Positions 10,800-23,463 of a stretch of 64,000 nt of DNA are shown one piece after another. The stretch comes from Acanthochromis polyacanthus (lineage: Eukaryota; Chordata; Actinopteri; Pomacentridae). The stretch covers positions 38,789,474 to 38,853,473 of the forward strand of contig NC_067113.1 of assembly GCF_021347895.1 (NCBI RefSeq). The letters are read 5' to 3'. Under the pieces are notes generated by a model. That model was not told the DNA's origin. It searched no databases and saw only the letters and a program-made list of their open reading frames with translations. Position 1 is the stretch's first letter. Every line of letters begins with the position of its first letter. A program made the translations under genes and the position numbers.

Positions 10800-11330
10800 A
10801 AAACATTTAGCTATTTAAAATAAATAAATAAATAAAACGAAATAAAGTTAAAAAAATATAAATAAAATAACGGTAAAAAAAAAATGTACGTAACTGAGGG
10901 ACTTTTGAAGTCCATGGGATATATCTGCATATATTTTTATTAAAAGTAAAAGAAACTAATATTTTTATGTTCATTATGATCATGTCTTTACAAATCACAA
11001 ATTACTTTTTATTGAAACAAACAATAAATAATAAAAATGATTGGATATGACTAAAATGTCAACTAAATAACTGTCTGAATTTAATACCAACCACCTTCTA
11101 ATTAGCTAAACAATTTTAAAATGAGCTGATTCAGAAATTGTTTTGATTGTGTTGTTGTTTTAGTAAATTGAGATAATCATGACAGATATTTCTTTTTTGG
11201 TAATATATCACATTTTATATGGAAAATAACAAATTATGTCTGTGTCCTAGAAATCACTTTCAACTAAGTTTTCATTTTGTGTTTCAGTTTGTTGTTTTGT
11301 GTCTTTTTTTTGTCATTACCGCAACCAAAA
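10800..11330. other. AT-rich intergenic DNA
   Basis: No gene or repeat family recognised between the calu promoter and satellite array 3. Confidence 0.4.
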
Positions 11331-12030
11331 GTAAGTTAATTAGCTAGCTTGTGCTACAGCAGGCTAATATAGCATAATGTTATTAGCTTAACTGAATGCT
11401 AGCTAGTTAGTTAGCTAGTGCTACAGCATGCTAATATAGCATAATGTTAATGCTATACCTAAAGTAAGCTAGTTAGTTAGCTAGTGCTACCGCATGCTAA
11501 TATAGCATAATACTATTGCCATGCATAAAGTTAGCTAGTTAGTTAGCTAATGCTACAGCATGCTAATGTAGCATAATGCTATTGGCATACCTAAAGTTAG
11601 CTAGTTAGTTAACTGGTGCTACGGCATGCTAATATAACACAATGCTATTGCATTCCTAAAATTAGCTAGTTTGTTAGTTAGTACTATGATATGCTAATAT
11701 AGCATAATGCTATTGCCATACCTAAAATTAGCTAATTAGTTAGCTATTGCTACTGTATACTATTGTAGCGTAATGCTATTGGCATAACTAAAGTCAGCTA
11801 GTCAGTTAGCTAATGCTACAGCATGCTAATATAGCATAATACTATCAACATACCTAAAGTTAGCTAGTTAGTTAGCTAGTGCTACAGCATGCTAATATAG
11901 CATAATTCTATTAACATAACTAATGTTAGCTAGTTGGTTAGCTAGTGCTACGGCATGCTAATATAGCATAATGCTATTGCCATACTCAAAGTTTGCTAAT
12001 TAGTTAGCTAATGCTACAGCATGCTAATAT
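11330..12030. repeat. GCTA-rich satellite, array 3 (66-bp unit)
   Basis: The clearest array. The phrase AGCTAGTTAGTTAGCTAGTG recurs at 11401, 11467, 11533 and 11599, a 66-bp period, with about 10 units. It lies between calu and histone cluster A. Confidence 0.85.
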
Positions 12031-12075
12031 TATATATACATATATGTATATATATATATATATATATATGTACAC

Positions 12076-12124
<49 letters not shown>
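12030..12124. repeat. Compound (TA)n/(CA)n microsatellite
   Basis: TA-rich, then ACACAC, then TA-rich tract directly at the end of satellite array 3. Confidence 0.9.
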
Positions 12125-12129
<5 letters not shown>

Positions 12130-12586
12130 CAAAAGGAAATAAATAACTAGACAGGAAAAATCAGGTCAACTAAGACTGTATATTTACTGCAATGAATTAA
12201 GATCAGTTTCTTCACAAAAATAAGAAATTTACATCCAAATGTGTTATTAGCAGCAGAGATACTGATGGTTAGAGTAATAAATACCACATTTTTAATATAT
12301 TAACAGTTTTAGCATTAATATGAGTTATATTGTTTACTACCAGTAACACCAGAGAACTTACTGTTCAAATCAGCAGCAATTACTCTAAACTGTTGATACT
12401 CAAAGACACTTTGATATTTGTAATATTGTCAATGCAAAATAGATCTATATGTAGATATGTGATGGCATTCCCTTGAAACAACCCAGTTCGTATTTTACTT
12501 ATAGGTGTAGTATGACTTTAATAGAATAGATGAGGTTAATTGACTTAATAGTATTGAGCAGGATGAGAGCCGTTTAGAGACTTAGT

Positions 12587-12602
12587 GGCTCTTAAAAGAG
12601 CC
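12587..12602 (-). terminator. Histone 3' stem-loop of H3 (cluster A)
   Basis: GGCTCTTTTAAGAGCC on the minus strand, about 30 bases past the H3 stop. It is the SLBP-binding hairpin of replication-dependent, non-polyadenylated histone mRNA. Confidence 0.95.
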
Positions 12603-12630
12603 GTTGGTTGTGGGTTCAGTTAGACTGAAT

Positions 12631-13044
<414 letters not shown>

Positions 13045-13109
13045 TCAGCTTTCTTTCTTTCTTTCTTTCTTCACAGAGAATATGAAGCGTTCCTCCGAGC
13101 TGCGCTGCG

Positions 13110-13175
13110 TTTATACACAGCGCCGGCAAGATCTGGGCTCTGATTGGTCCTCTGGTTTCACGTGATGTAACCAAT
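13110..13175 (-). promoter_or_regulatory. H3 promoter (TATA and CCAAT), cluster A
   Basis: TATAAA on the minus strand at 13110-13115, about 70 bases before the ATG. CCAAT lies at about 13142 (minus strand), with a plus-orientation CCAATCAG near 13170. Confidence 0.75.
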
Positions 13176-13179
13176 CAGA

Positions 13180-14160
13180 CACCGCACGGATGATATTTGA
13201 AAATTCAAAGTAACCAACCAGGAGAGTCGCTCTGCTTCAGCTGTTGTTTTTGCGCCTTTTTTAGGCGCTAAAAACCTCAGTAAAGAACAGTTTTATGTGA
13301 GTATCATGAAGCAAAATCTAAAAGTATGAACTTAATGAGTCCACAGGATGTTTGGGTGTTTTTTATTTCAGCAAACTGCTGTGAAGGAGAATGAAATCTA
13401 CTATGCATAGCTCTCTAAAATTAAATTTAGTCACAAAACAGGAATAAATATAACATTAGTGATACATTAACATGTTTTCCAACAGGATATTATTAAATAA
13501 CATGACAAAAAATAATTCATGCTTGTGTCTCTTGAGAATTAAATACAGAAAACTGATAATATTTTAGAAACAATACATCAGATTAAGTTTCCTGAGCTGA
13601 ATTGGTCATTTCAAGTTGTTGGGAAACATTAAAGAATAGCTCTCCATGCATACTGGATGTATTCACTATTTTAATGTAGTTTAATCCATTTTAATAAATA
13701 CATTTTATTAGAAATACCAGGGGTCTTTAGATATAAATTACCATTAACTGTTGTATCAGTTTCTTGTATTTATGCTTTCTACAAAGTATTTCTATGAATG
13801 TCAATGAACTGCAATAAGCTCAAAATAGTGTATAAATGATAGCATCAGTACAGTTCACTATTTATGAAAATATAGAAAAATCTCTTGAGGTGAATAACCT
13901 TAAAATCTAAATAGTCAATAGTTCAAGCATCCTCTAAACTATGTATACACACCATGTTGTCAGATGAAGATCGAAAGTCATATTTACTACATTAAGTTTC
14001 ATTAATTTTATACATTTTCATTTCACAGTAGCCATTAAAGTGTGCTTCACAGGTACATATTTTACTGCATAACCAGATCAAGTTACACTTAAATATATTT
14101 AAGTTTACATTAACTAACAACATGTGATAATACAGTGAACATGAACATTTCTGCTCTCTA
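13180..14160. other. Intergenic DNA, H3 to H4 (cluster A)
   Basis: AT-rich, no gene seen. The last about 130 bases (from about 14035) resemble the sequence before H4 in cluster B (28915-29035), including the phrase CAGATCAAGTTACACTTAAA. Confidence 0.5.
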
Positions 14161-14171
14161 GGGGTGTGGGG

Positions 14172-14187
14172 GGCTCTTAAAAGAGCC
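14172..14187 (-). terminator. Histone 3' stem-loop of H4 (cluster A)
   Basis: GGCTCTTTTAAGAGCC on the minus strand, 30 bases past the H4 stop. Confidence 0.95.
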
Positions 14188-14216
14188 GTTGGGTTGATTG
14201 TTGTGGTCGGGTCCGT

Positions 14217-14719
<503 letters not shown>

Positions 14720-14720
<1 letters not shown>

Positions 14721-15110
14721 AAAAAAAAGGTCTAAAATTTGATATAAATAAAAGTATGTGATAATGAACTTAAAATCACATCACAGCTGCTCTGTCTTTA
14801 TTTTTTGCGTTTATTTTAATATTTAATTTGATATCTTTCATACTTTCCTTACAAAGTAAAACACTTCCTTCAATATTTGCTAAATGTAAATATTTACAAA
14901 CATTTTGCATTATATATTTATATGCATAATATAGTATGGTTTATTTTAACTGTCCGTGTTCATATATTCTTTACTAGATTTGTATTATCTGTATATATTT
15001 TATACTACAAATAACTGATTAATATAGTCAAAATTAGGTGAGAGCAAAAATACTTGTAAATAAATATACATATATAAAGTGGTCATTCTCAAATGAAGGA
15101 TTAAGTCTTC
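14720..15110. other. Intergenic DNA, H4 to H2A (cluster A)
   Basis: AT-rich. It is shared in part with 29600-29940 (e.g. GTATGTGATAATGAACTTAA), evidence that H4 and H2A were duplicated as one block. Confidence 0.55.
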
Positions 15111-15123
15111 AGTGAAGGTGTGT

Positions 15124-15139
15124 GGCTCTGAAAAGAGCC
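15124..15139 (-). terminator. Histone 3' stem-loop of H2A (cluster A)
   Basis: GGCTCTTTTCAGAGCC on the minus strand, 28 bases past the H2A stop. Confidence 0.95.
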
Positions 15140-15166
15140 TTTGAGGGTTGTTGTGCTTCCGGGTCT

Positions 15167-15710
<544 letters not shown>

Positions 15711-15719
15711 TATGAACGA

Positions 15720-16500
15720 CACTTCTGGAACTGGACTTACAAAATAAACGGCAAAGAGAAAACAGAATAAACACAGAACTTCAACTTCAACAAAATAAAT
15801 GTAAATGTTAAAGAATCAATGAATGCACACATTAATTTTAAAAATATTAGAATAATGAATAAATACAAAAAATGACCAAAAAAAACCCCGAAAATATTCC
15901 TCTAAGAAATGTGCAAAGCTTAGAGTTGAACCTAATATTATAGAAATAAAGCTTCATGTCAAGTTTCAGAGCAATTAGTTTTTGCATTTTCACTAAAATG
16001 TTCAGTTGCATTTTAGTTTTTGCTGCTAGTGATGAAACAATATTCATGGAACTACTGGAAATAAGAAAACACAAAAAATAAGCTAAAACGGTACATGGAT
16101 GTCATTGTAAAAATCAGCAATGAAAAACTTAATATAGAATAAATATATATATATATATACACACATATATATATATACATACACATATATACACACACAC
16201 ACAATACATATGTAACCATTAGTATATTTAGACGTTATATGTTAAAATACAAAAGGAAGCACAGAAAAAATATTTATGAAATATTATAAAATATTTATTT
16301 ACAAATATTTTACAAAATATTTGTATTTTATTGTAAAATTAATAATAGAAAACTTTTTGTTTCTGTTACAAAACATGTCTCTACAAGCAGTAAAAACAAT
16401 ATAATAAATCTATGTACACATGAAGAAAAGGTGAATATTCAGGCCAAATTTTGTACATTTAAATAAACAGCAGAACCAGTGGCTGTAACAATAGAAATTA
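15720..16500. other. Intergenic DNA, H2A to H1, with TA/CA microsatellite
   Basis: AT-rich with no gene seen. A compound TA/CA microsatellite occupies about 16140-16205. Confidence 0.5.
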
Positions 16501-16524
16501 TTTTACTCCTCAGAAGATGTGGGT

Positions 16525-16540
16525 GGCTCTTAAAAGAGCC
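16525..16540 (-). terminator. Histone 3' stem-loop of H1
   Basis: GGCTCTTTTAAGAGCC on the minus strand, about 29 bases past the H1 stop. It places this linker histone in the replication-dependent class. Confidence 0.93.
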
Positions 16541-16568
16541 TTTTTGTGGACGAAGTAAAGTTTATGGT

Positions 16569-17222
16569 TTACTTCTTGGCTGCTGCTTTCTTGGGAGCTG
16601 CTTTCTTGGTGGATTTCTTGGGAGCTGCTTTCTTGGTGGATTTCTTGGCAGCGGGTTTCTTGGTGGATTTCTTGGGAGCGGGTTTCTTGGGTTTGACTGC
16701 TGCGGACTTCCTCGCCTTCTTGGCTGCTGGTACCTTAGTAGTCGGCTTCTTGGCCGATGGTTTCTTGGCGGCTGGTTTCCTGGGGCTTTCTTTCTTCGTG
16801 GCTTTCTTTTTTGCCTTCTTCGGGGTTAGACTCTTATTGGCTGTGGGTTTCGCTTCCGCCGCTTTCTTGACCCTCAACTTCGCCCCTTTCTTGTCCTTCT
16901 TCTTGGTCTTCTCAGTTACCTTACCGACCTTGAAGGATCCGGAAGCTCCGCTTCCCTTAACCTGCACGAGAGCACCTGTTTCCACCAGCTTCTTGAGGGC
17001 ACATTTAATGCGACCAGTGTTTCCCTCCACGTCGTATCCTTCACCGCACATCGCCCTCTTCAGTGCGCATAAGGACACACCTTTGCGATCATTGGAGCTG
17101 GCCGCCGCCTTCAGGATGAGTTGGCCGCATGTGGCTTTGTTCCTCACAGTCTTGTTCTTCTTTTTGATCTTGATAGGAGGTGCCGGAGAAACGGCGGCTG
17201 CAGCGGGAGCAACTTCTGCCAT
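16569..17222 (-). CDS. Linker histone H1, divergent with four cysteines
   Basis: 217 aa, intronless. H1 binds linker DNA at the nucleosome dyad. Seen: an acidic/Ala-rich N-tail (MAEVAPAAAA); a winged-helix globular domain at about 28-100 with recognisable landmarks (KGVSLCALKRAM, GYDVEGN, LVQVKGSGASGSFK); and a Lys/Ala/Pro-rich C-tail ending in 9-aa repeats of KKSTKKAAP. Odd points: Cys at 32, 52, 59 and 74, whereas somatic H1 normally has none, and an unusual first helix (RNKATCGQLILKA). A 3' stem-loop at 16525 and a candidate H1 AC box upstream support a functional, S-phase gene. It could be a species-specific or germline-type H1. Confidence 0.93.
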   Translation of the reverse strand: MAEVAPAAAAVSPAPPIKIKKKNKTVRNKATCGQLILKAAASSNDRKGVSLCALKRAMCGEGYDVEGNTGRIKCALKKLVETGALVQVKGSGASGSFKVGKVTEKTKKKDKKGAKLRVKKAAEAKPTANKSLTPKKAKKKATKKESPRKPAAKKPSAKKPTTKVPAAKKARKSAAVKPKKPAPKKSTKKPAAKKSTKKAAPKKSTKKAAPKKAAAKK

Positions 17223-17354
17223 GATTCTGTCAGAAAGATCCGATCAGACTGGTGAGATCTCCGAGCTCACGCTGGTGCATAAACACACCATGAGAACCGC
17301 GGAGACTCAACCCGCCCCGCCTCCTCTCCGCCGCGGCCACAACACGCTCTCACT

Positions 17355-17361
17355 TGTGTTT
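17355..17361 (-). promoter_or_regulatory. Candidate H1 AC box (AAACACA)
   Basis: TGTGTTT on the plus strand reads AAACACA on the minus strand, 133 bases upstream of the H1 ATG. This is the element typical of replication-dependent H1 promoters. Confidence 0.5.
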
Positions 17362-17479
17362 TCTCTTCGCACCAAAACGGACAAAATTCCCGTCTTGAGG
17401 GCAAAATAAAACACACAGCCGAATCAGGCCGATAGCGGAGATCGTTTTCTTCATAATAACGCTCCAGAAACCTCAAAAC

Positions 17480-18140
17480 GTTTCTCGTGTTTGTTTAGGA
17501 AGCCTTCAAACCTCCCCGATCTGCCGCCCAGCGACGCTGTGTTCCGTCACTTTTCCGTCACTTTTCTGTCGTAAAAGCTTTAAAATCCAACTTAATCCTC
17601 CTCGACGCACTTTGGCAGCGAGAAAACACGTCTGTTGACAGATGTGAAGGGAAAACGGGGTGCTCCGATCGATGGTGTTTGTTTAAAGTGACATTATTTT
17701 GGTATCTGCAAACACAGCGCTGCTGCTGGAGGATGGCTCAGCTAGCTGCTCTCTCGGTGTTACCGCCTCAGTTTAACTCAGCTCATCTTTGATGACTGAC
17801 TGTCAAACCTCACCTGGATCACACCTGCTGCAGTCTGACACCTGAGAAAACAGTTAAATCACACCAAATAATCTTTCCACAGTTTCAGTAGAAATGCTTT
17901 TATGTCGTCCAACACGTTTCTGTCAGCTGTGACAGAAACCTAACCCAGTCCAAAAATGTTCAGGACCAGTCAGAATACTGTCTGAAACCAGTCCAAAACC
18001 AAAGCTGAAACCAGTTTTAAAAACAGTCCGAAACAAGTCGCAAAGTCAAAAACCAGTACAAAATCAGAACTAAACCAAACCTAAACTACTCCTAATAAAA
18101 GTTCAAGACTCACATCATCTGCAACTAGCCGTCATCCGAC
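17480..18140. other. Intergenic DNA with AACCAGTCC-type reiterations
   Basis: No gene seen. From about 17940 to 18110 short phrases such as AACCAGTCCAAAACC recur irregularly; the same style of repeat is at 31310-31620. Confidence 0.45.
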
Positions 18141-19260
18141 CAGGGGCGGATCCAGATAAATTTTAGTGGGGGGGCACAACAGATATTTTTTTGGGGGGGG
18201 CACTGAAAAGTTATGAGAAAAAATGAAAGCCGCAACCGACCTCTGGCTTTTACAAAGTATTTTCCATGTTTTTTTGCTCTTTAACCCAATAGGAAAGCTG
18301 TATTTGACCTTTTCATGTTGGACTGTTAACATTAAATTATGATGGACTTGTTTTCTTGTTTATGTGAATTACAGCATCATCAGCTGCAGCATCTGCCTGT
18401 TATGTAAAAACAGTAAGCTCAACCACAGAATCCTGAGGGCAGTTAAGAGACAAATATTGTACAAGAACAGCTCTATATACAACCCTGTTAATTTCCACTT
18501 CTTAGAATGTTTACTGACAATTATCACACATAAAATAAGAAATAATATTCTGTACTTTTAGCAACTAGTTCTCAGCTGTAAAGCATAAACATCATAGGGT
18601 TCTGTGTACTGATCAGTCTTAATCAAAATAAGCACTACCCAATACATCACAGCGAACAACAACAATCTGTACCCTTGATCTGTGGTAAAATAATCTTAGA
18701 TGTTCTGTGCAGTCATGTAAGTTTTAAAATACAATAAGCCGCACTCTATACATTTAAAAGTAAACCTGGGAACAATAATAAACAGTAGCATATTCTTAAA
18801 TCAAATACAAAAAGCAACACTCAATACATTTAAAAGTAAGCCAAGGATACAGCAGACTCCGTTGTGTCTGCCACTCATCAGAGGCCCAACCAGCTGTTCT
18901 TTGTATTGCAATCCATATTTTTGGAGGCTATTGACAATTGTTTCTGTTAGCCCAGTGGCATCAAGCTTATCACCATGTTCAAAATGCAGGAAACGCTCAT
19001 GTACTGTTGCTTTGTAGTCGTACCTGAGCACTACTGAGATTTGCTCCTGTTTTTTCCAGTCTTTTGTCTCATCAACAAGGATGCTGAATGCCTCACTTTG
19101 TTTTACCTCCTCCTAACCATTTCAGCCAGGACTTCTAATATCTCATTCTGAATGTTGTGACTTGTGTATTTAACATTGCCATGCCCCATTTTTGTTCTAC
19201 TAAAGGGTCATGTTTGGCAATCATTTCTAAAATGGCCCAAAAGTCCCCTTTGTTGCCTGA
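18141..19260 (-). mobile_element. Degenerate hAT transposon with DUF4371-like transposase remains
   Basis: The end is CAGGGGCGGATCCAGA at 18141, followed by G-rich GTGGGGGGGC. Minus-strand translation shows transposase pieces: GDFWAILEMIAKHDPL (near 19235), YTSHNIQNEILEVLAEMV, FSILVDETKDWKKQEQ, then VHERFLHFEHGDKLDATGL and MSGRHNGV (18801-19031). Frameshifts and stops break the frame. The other end is not found and may be cut by the later insertion around 19300. Confidence 0.75.
18801..19031 (-). pseudogene. hAT (DUF4371/ZMYM-like) transposase fragment
   Basis: A 76-aa open piece with the motif VHERFLHFEHGDKLDATGLT typical of fish hAT transposases annotated as zinc-finger MYM type 1-like. 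The frame opens upstream through shifts and closes early. It is a relic with no sign of function. Confidence 0.7.
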
Positions 19261-19522
19261 GCCTTCTGGCTCTCGGTGGCCACGCTGTGAAGAGTAGGAC
19301 ATCAGCAATTGTCTTTATATACTATTGGCGCGATCTTTTTCCAATAAAAAAGATGCACAGGCTTTCGGTTCAGGAAGGTTCAGTCAGACGTTGCCTGGGG
19401 ACCAGACAGCCTTTATATTGTGTATTACAAATACACATAAAGTCAGTCTGGAACTGCTCCATTGAACCAAATCTAGCCCAGAGGCAGGACTACCGATCAC
19501 AGCTTGAATTGGAGAGAGCCAA

Positions 19523-19828
19523 TCAGCGTAACACATGTGTGACGCAATCACTAAGCGACCTAACAATTGCCTTTCCGCCATGATGTTTTGTAGTTTTAAC
19601 CGCTTCCTTCGCCGTACAGGGGTCCTGAGGAAAATCTAAGCTCTCCCTTTCAACAGTGGAGGGCAGCATTACGCATTCTATCGTACAGCCTGCCGGAATT
19701 AAAAATACATCCTTTTTAAAAAGAAAAGCTTTAAGAGCTGCTTCTTGTTGAGGTTTAAAGGACAGATTCAGCCCGTGCAAAACAGAGGAAAGCGCACGAG
19801 AGAAACCTCGCTCTGTTGCGGTCGCCAA
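19523..19828 (-). pseudogene. RecQ-like helicase N-terminal fragment, degenerate
   Basis: The ORF starts MATATERGFSRALSSVL and then has LSFKPQQEAALKAFLFKKDV, the Q-motif region of RecQ-type superfamily 2 helicases. The following Walker A is ruined (IPAGCTIE where the sister copy reads MPTGYGKS). The frame then runs into unrelated sequence. It looks like a transposon-borne helicase first exon, now inactive. Confidence 0.6.
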
Positions 19829-19938
19829 CTCTGCCCTGAAGATGACGCATCGTTAACTCCCGCCTCTGGTGCTCTGATTGGTTCGGTCTGATCTGCTCGG
19901 AGTTTGAAAACCTGTCAAAATGTGTCAGTGGAGGAGGG

Positions 19939-19984
19939 CTAGACCGTATTCCCGTATATCCCTTATAACGGGAATACAGTCTAG
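19939..19984. repeat. Hairpin in the transposon end
   Basis: Left arm CTAGACCGTATTCCCGT (19939-19955) and right arm ACGGGAATACAGTCTAG (19968-19984) are inverted copies with one mismatch around a 12-base loop. Confidence 0.85.
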
Positions 19985-20009
19985 CTAAGCTAGGCTAAGT
20001 CAGACGTGC

Positions 20010-20940
20010 CCAGCGCTGTCCATGATACACACAAATCCAAACGCTCCAGACCAGAATTTCCATTTCCATAAATCCATTTATTCCATGAGCAAAAACGACA
20101 AAGAAAGAGAATCTGCTTACCAGCAGCGGCAATCCAAACCGGCCAAATAGCAAAAAAACAACGCTTACCTACATCAGCGCCAGCGGTCTTAAACTGTGTG
20201 GCTGCCTAGAACAAAAAGCCTCCCGGCCCCGTGCAATCACCCACCTATATCCAGGTGCTGCAGTCACCTGGACATAGTGAGTGGACGGACACATAGCCAC
20301 ACCAACAACAAAATAACGATACAAACAAAAGCATTCTATACGATTGATATTAACTCAGAATAAAAAAAAGGTTTTCTACTTAACTTACTACTAAAATCAA
20401 ATTATACACAGATTGCCGATTTTGCACAAATTACATCAATTTTGGCTCCAACATATACTGTCTATTTTCTTCCATCTTCTTTTGGTATTGTTTATCCATT
20501 TCTTGAAGCAAAGACGTATTACTTTCATTACCCCGTCTGTACCCTGTCCATGCCACCATTCAGATGGTGTTCTGCTTTGGCATGCACCTGGAACCCTCCA
20601 TCCTTGTACATGGCTTTTTTCCAGTTAGAAAATCCAATACCTGAGGAAAATGTCGTCTCAGGAGCAGAAGGGAGTGAGAAATGCCGGCACGTAAAAAAAT
20701 GTGCAGTGTCCTGGCACTGAGAATACTCAAGCCACGTGTAGTCTTTGTACCAGGAGCTGTTAAAGGCTCTCCATCTATCCGTCCTTGTGTGTGGGGGAAA
20801 GCTGTCAAGACTGGTTGCGTAGGGCCCGCAGCTCTAGTCTGAGAAATATCTGTTAATATTTGAAAGCCTGCAGAATAAACCTTCACAATGTTAACATAGT
20901 ATAGGACTCGGTCATTGTTGAGCAATGAGCATACTGATGT
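20010..20940. other. Transposon-derived sequence, family not recognised
   Basis: It contains a short GC-richer block (20030-20300) that looks like an inserted LTR or SINE. Minus-strand ORF debris (20560-20946) shows phrases such as GLSILSARTLHIFLRAGISH that are not recognised. I infer repeat-derived DNA between known transposon fragments. Confidence 0.35.
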
Positions 20941-20949
20941 CTTCAAGCT

Positions 20950-21105
20950 TCAGATGTTGCTTAATGGTGCATTAATCACATTTTGTGTTGAATAATCACC
21001 TTGTGGTCCTTTAGGTGTAGCAAATATAGCCAGGGCTGCTACGTGTCTGCTGCTGCTGCCGTCTGATTCTGAACCATCATCAGGGTCACAATCCAGCTCC
21101 TCCAT
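20950..21105 (-). pseudogene. Acidic short ORF, probably a transposon exon
   Basis: Starts MEELDCDPDDGSESDGSSSR and runs 51 codons. A potential donor (CACAAG/GTGATT) lies inside. With the ORF at 21358-21555 (minus strand, TDDEMERRHRLQYFFVKKKS) it could form part of a spliced transposon gene. No family is recognised. Confidence 0.3.
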
Positions 21106-21109
21106 TGAT

Positions 21110-22900
21110 GCGTCTAAAGTTATACATTAAAATAGAGTCAATACCTTTAACCAACATTAGATTTATTTTAAAAAAAATACAATTTTATAATGTGGCATAA
21201 ATTGCAGACATTTAACAAAGACACAATAAAAACTGCACAGAATTCATCACCATCAGTGTAGTCATTTACATCAGGTAATTTAGTCATTTCATTCACCCAA
21301 CTATGACAGAACAACAAATAAACAATACTATATGGTGGAAATACAAGTGCATCACTTTCATGTCTGTACTTTCACCTGGAGGTTGATGGTTGCTGCTCTG
21401 GCCCTGGATGTTTGGCTCAACAACACCCTGGCTGCATTTTTGGAGCAGTCAGTCCGACCTGTACTGACTCTGCTCTGATCTACTGACTTCTTCTTAACAA
21501 AAAAGTACTGTAGCCTATGTCTCCTCTCCATTTCATCGTCTGTCAAACATATCACAAAAAAAATATTGTTTACTTAATTCTGCTCAACTTCAGTTTAAGT
21601 AGTTGAAAAGTAACTGGAATGTTGAATGAATTAACACAGAACAAAAACGTGGATAACCTGACTTAATTGTCTGTCTGGTTTAGCTAAAGATAGCACAGTT
21701 CACTACAGACAGCTTGCAGTGTTTACTAACACAAGCGTCAACATCGGTATGCGCGCGCAGACCCGGTGTAGAAAGACAATGGACAGCCGAAACTTATTGT
21801 TAAGAAATCATACCTTGACGAGCTCTCACCTGCCGATCGTACCTGTTACTTAAACAAGTTGACACTTAGTACAGGTATGCAACTACCGGACCCGTACTCA
21901 TTGCCGCAACAAGAGTGCTTAAGGGATATGAGGCGATGGCCTAACATTCAGTGGCCGGACATCTATTTATATTTAATCAGCTCGCCAAGCGTTTACACGA
22001 AAGAGAATTTAAAGTCATACATATTCCTTGATGCTGTTAATTTCGTGCTTTGCGGTCACGTACAAGAACTCACATACCATCCAGTATCAGAAACGTGGTG
22101 TGAGTGTACACATTACCTGTCAATTTTGTTCTTAGCTTTGGTGCTGTTGGCACTGTCACGCCTGTGAGGAAATACCGAAGGCACGAAATCAGGACTGTCT
22201 GATGGACGCTGAGGGACAGCGCCTGTCCCTGACTTCACACACACTCTGAGGTGCCCTTTATGCAGAGGAATATGTATGTTCTGAAGTTGATATATACTGT
22301 AAATATTATACTGTGTTTGCATCTGAAACATTACATGCCTTAAGTTTGGTCCTTTGTCCCCCACTGATCCTCCAAACTGGAGGTTTGTTGGCTGTCATCA
22401 GGTAATGATTATACTGATTATTGATCAGCTGAAACACAGGCTGATTTGGAGAGCTGACAGAACTGGAAATGTCGCTGTTGACAGTGCAGATACTGAGTAG
22501 AGAGGCCACTGTTGTTGCAGTTTTACTGTATAAATGTGTTTTATTTTAATTTGTTGAATAAAATGTATACACAGTGTGACAGAACTCTGTTCCATCTTTG
22601 TAAGATAAATTGTAACAACTCCTTTCCCACCTATTGTTCAGGCAGGTGCCATCTTTTTCCAGGGAAACTCATTTGATTGCATTCAGTGTTCAAAGATCCA
22701 AAGATGTCTCTGTAAATGTACAGAAAATCTCTGAGTCAGACTTGTCATGCTGATCCAATTGTAAAATGTTTCAATACATTTTAATTTTGTGTATGCAATT
22801 CAAGCATTTTTTCATTGCATCAAAATGTCATTGAACAGCGATATTTTTCAAAGCATATATATGAAATTCCAGTATTGTCACATCACTAGTGCACTGGCCT
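21110..22900. other. Unassigned, probably repeat-derived DNA
   Basis: Short ORF pieces on both strands, none with a motif I can name. No tRNA, rRNA or histone gene seen. Confidence 0.35.
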
Positions 22901-22939
22901 TGGAACTTTAAAGTATTAAAATGAAATAAGTGGTGAAAA

Positions 22940-23170
22940 GTAATATGTTGAAGCAAGGTCGCAGTTTCAACGTTGATTCACCTTTCAAAATCAAAACATA
23001 ATTCAACATTGATTCAACCTCGAGGCATGACCAAAATTCACCTATGCTGAAAGGTGTAACATTAAAACAACGTTGTTTCATCTTTCAAAATCAAAACACA
23101 ATCCAACGGTGATTCAACCATGATCCATGACGTTGGTTCAGTGTTGAATAAACGTTGAAATGCCAGCTGG
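22940..23170. repeat. Teleost dispersed repeat (CAACGTTGATTCAAC type)
   Basis: Two imperfect units about 101 bp apart share TTTCAAAATCAAAACA then AATTCAACATTGATTCAACC, with many GTTGAAT/ATTCAAC inverted motifs. It ends GTTGAAATGCCAGCTGGGAA. Confidence 0.65.
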
Positions 23171-23463
23171 GAATCGTCAGATGCACGACCTGTTAAAATT
23201 GTATTTATTATAATTATTAAAGTCCCGTAAAACAAAATAACAAGGCTAAGTCAACAAACATATTCATGGCAGTAATGACAAAACACCCTATTATCGCTCA
23301 CATGCACGATAATGACATAAAGCACTATCCACGGGATCTTTTCTCTACATATCTAATTTTTATATTGGGTGATGTAACATTTCCATGATTTTAAAGGATT
23401 TTACAAATATAAATCAAAATTGAATGACCGTTTACCTGAAATGAAATGTGCACTGCAAAGCTA

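Larger units (their letters stand above)
19380..20010 (-). mobile_element. RecQ-like-helicase-bearing transposon fragment, copy 1
   Basis: Read on the minus strand it opens with the end sequence TAGCCTAGCTTAGCTAGAC (about 19999-19981), has a 17-bp-arm hairpin at 19939-19984, CCAAT-type promoter-like DNA, then an ORF at 19828. The end sequence resembles the right end of the copy at 23464-24048. The inner boundary is unclear. Confidence 0.5.

Noticed and set aside
16479..17409. 287-aa and 116-aa plus-strand ORFs over H1
   Set aside because: Antisense readings of the Lys/Ala-rich H1 gene, giving Phe/Leu/Gly-rich translation.
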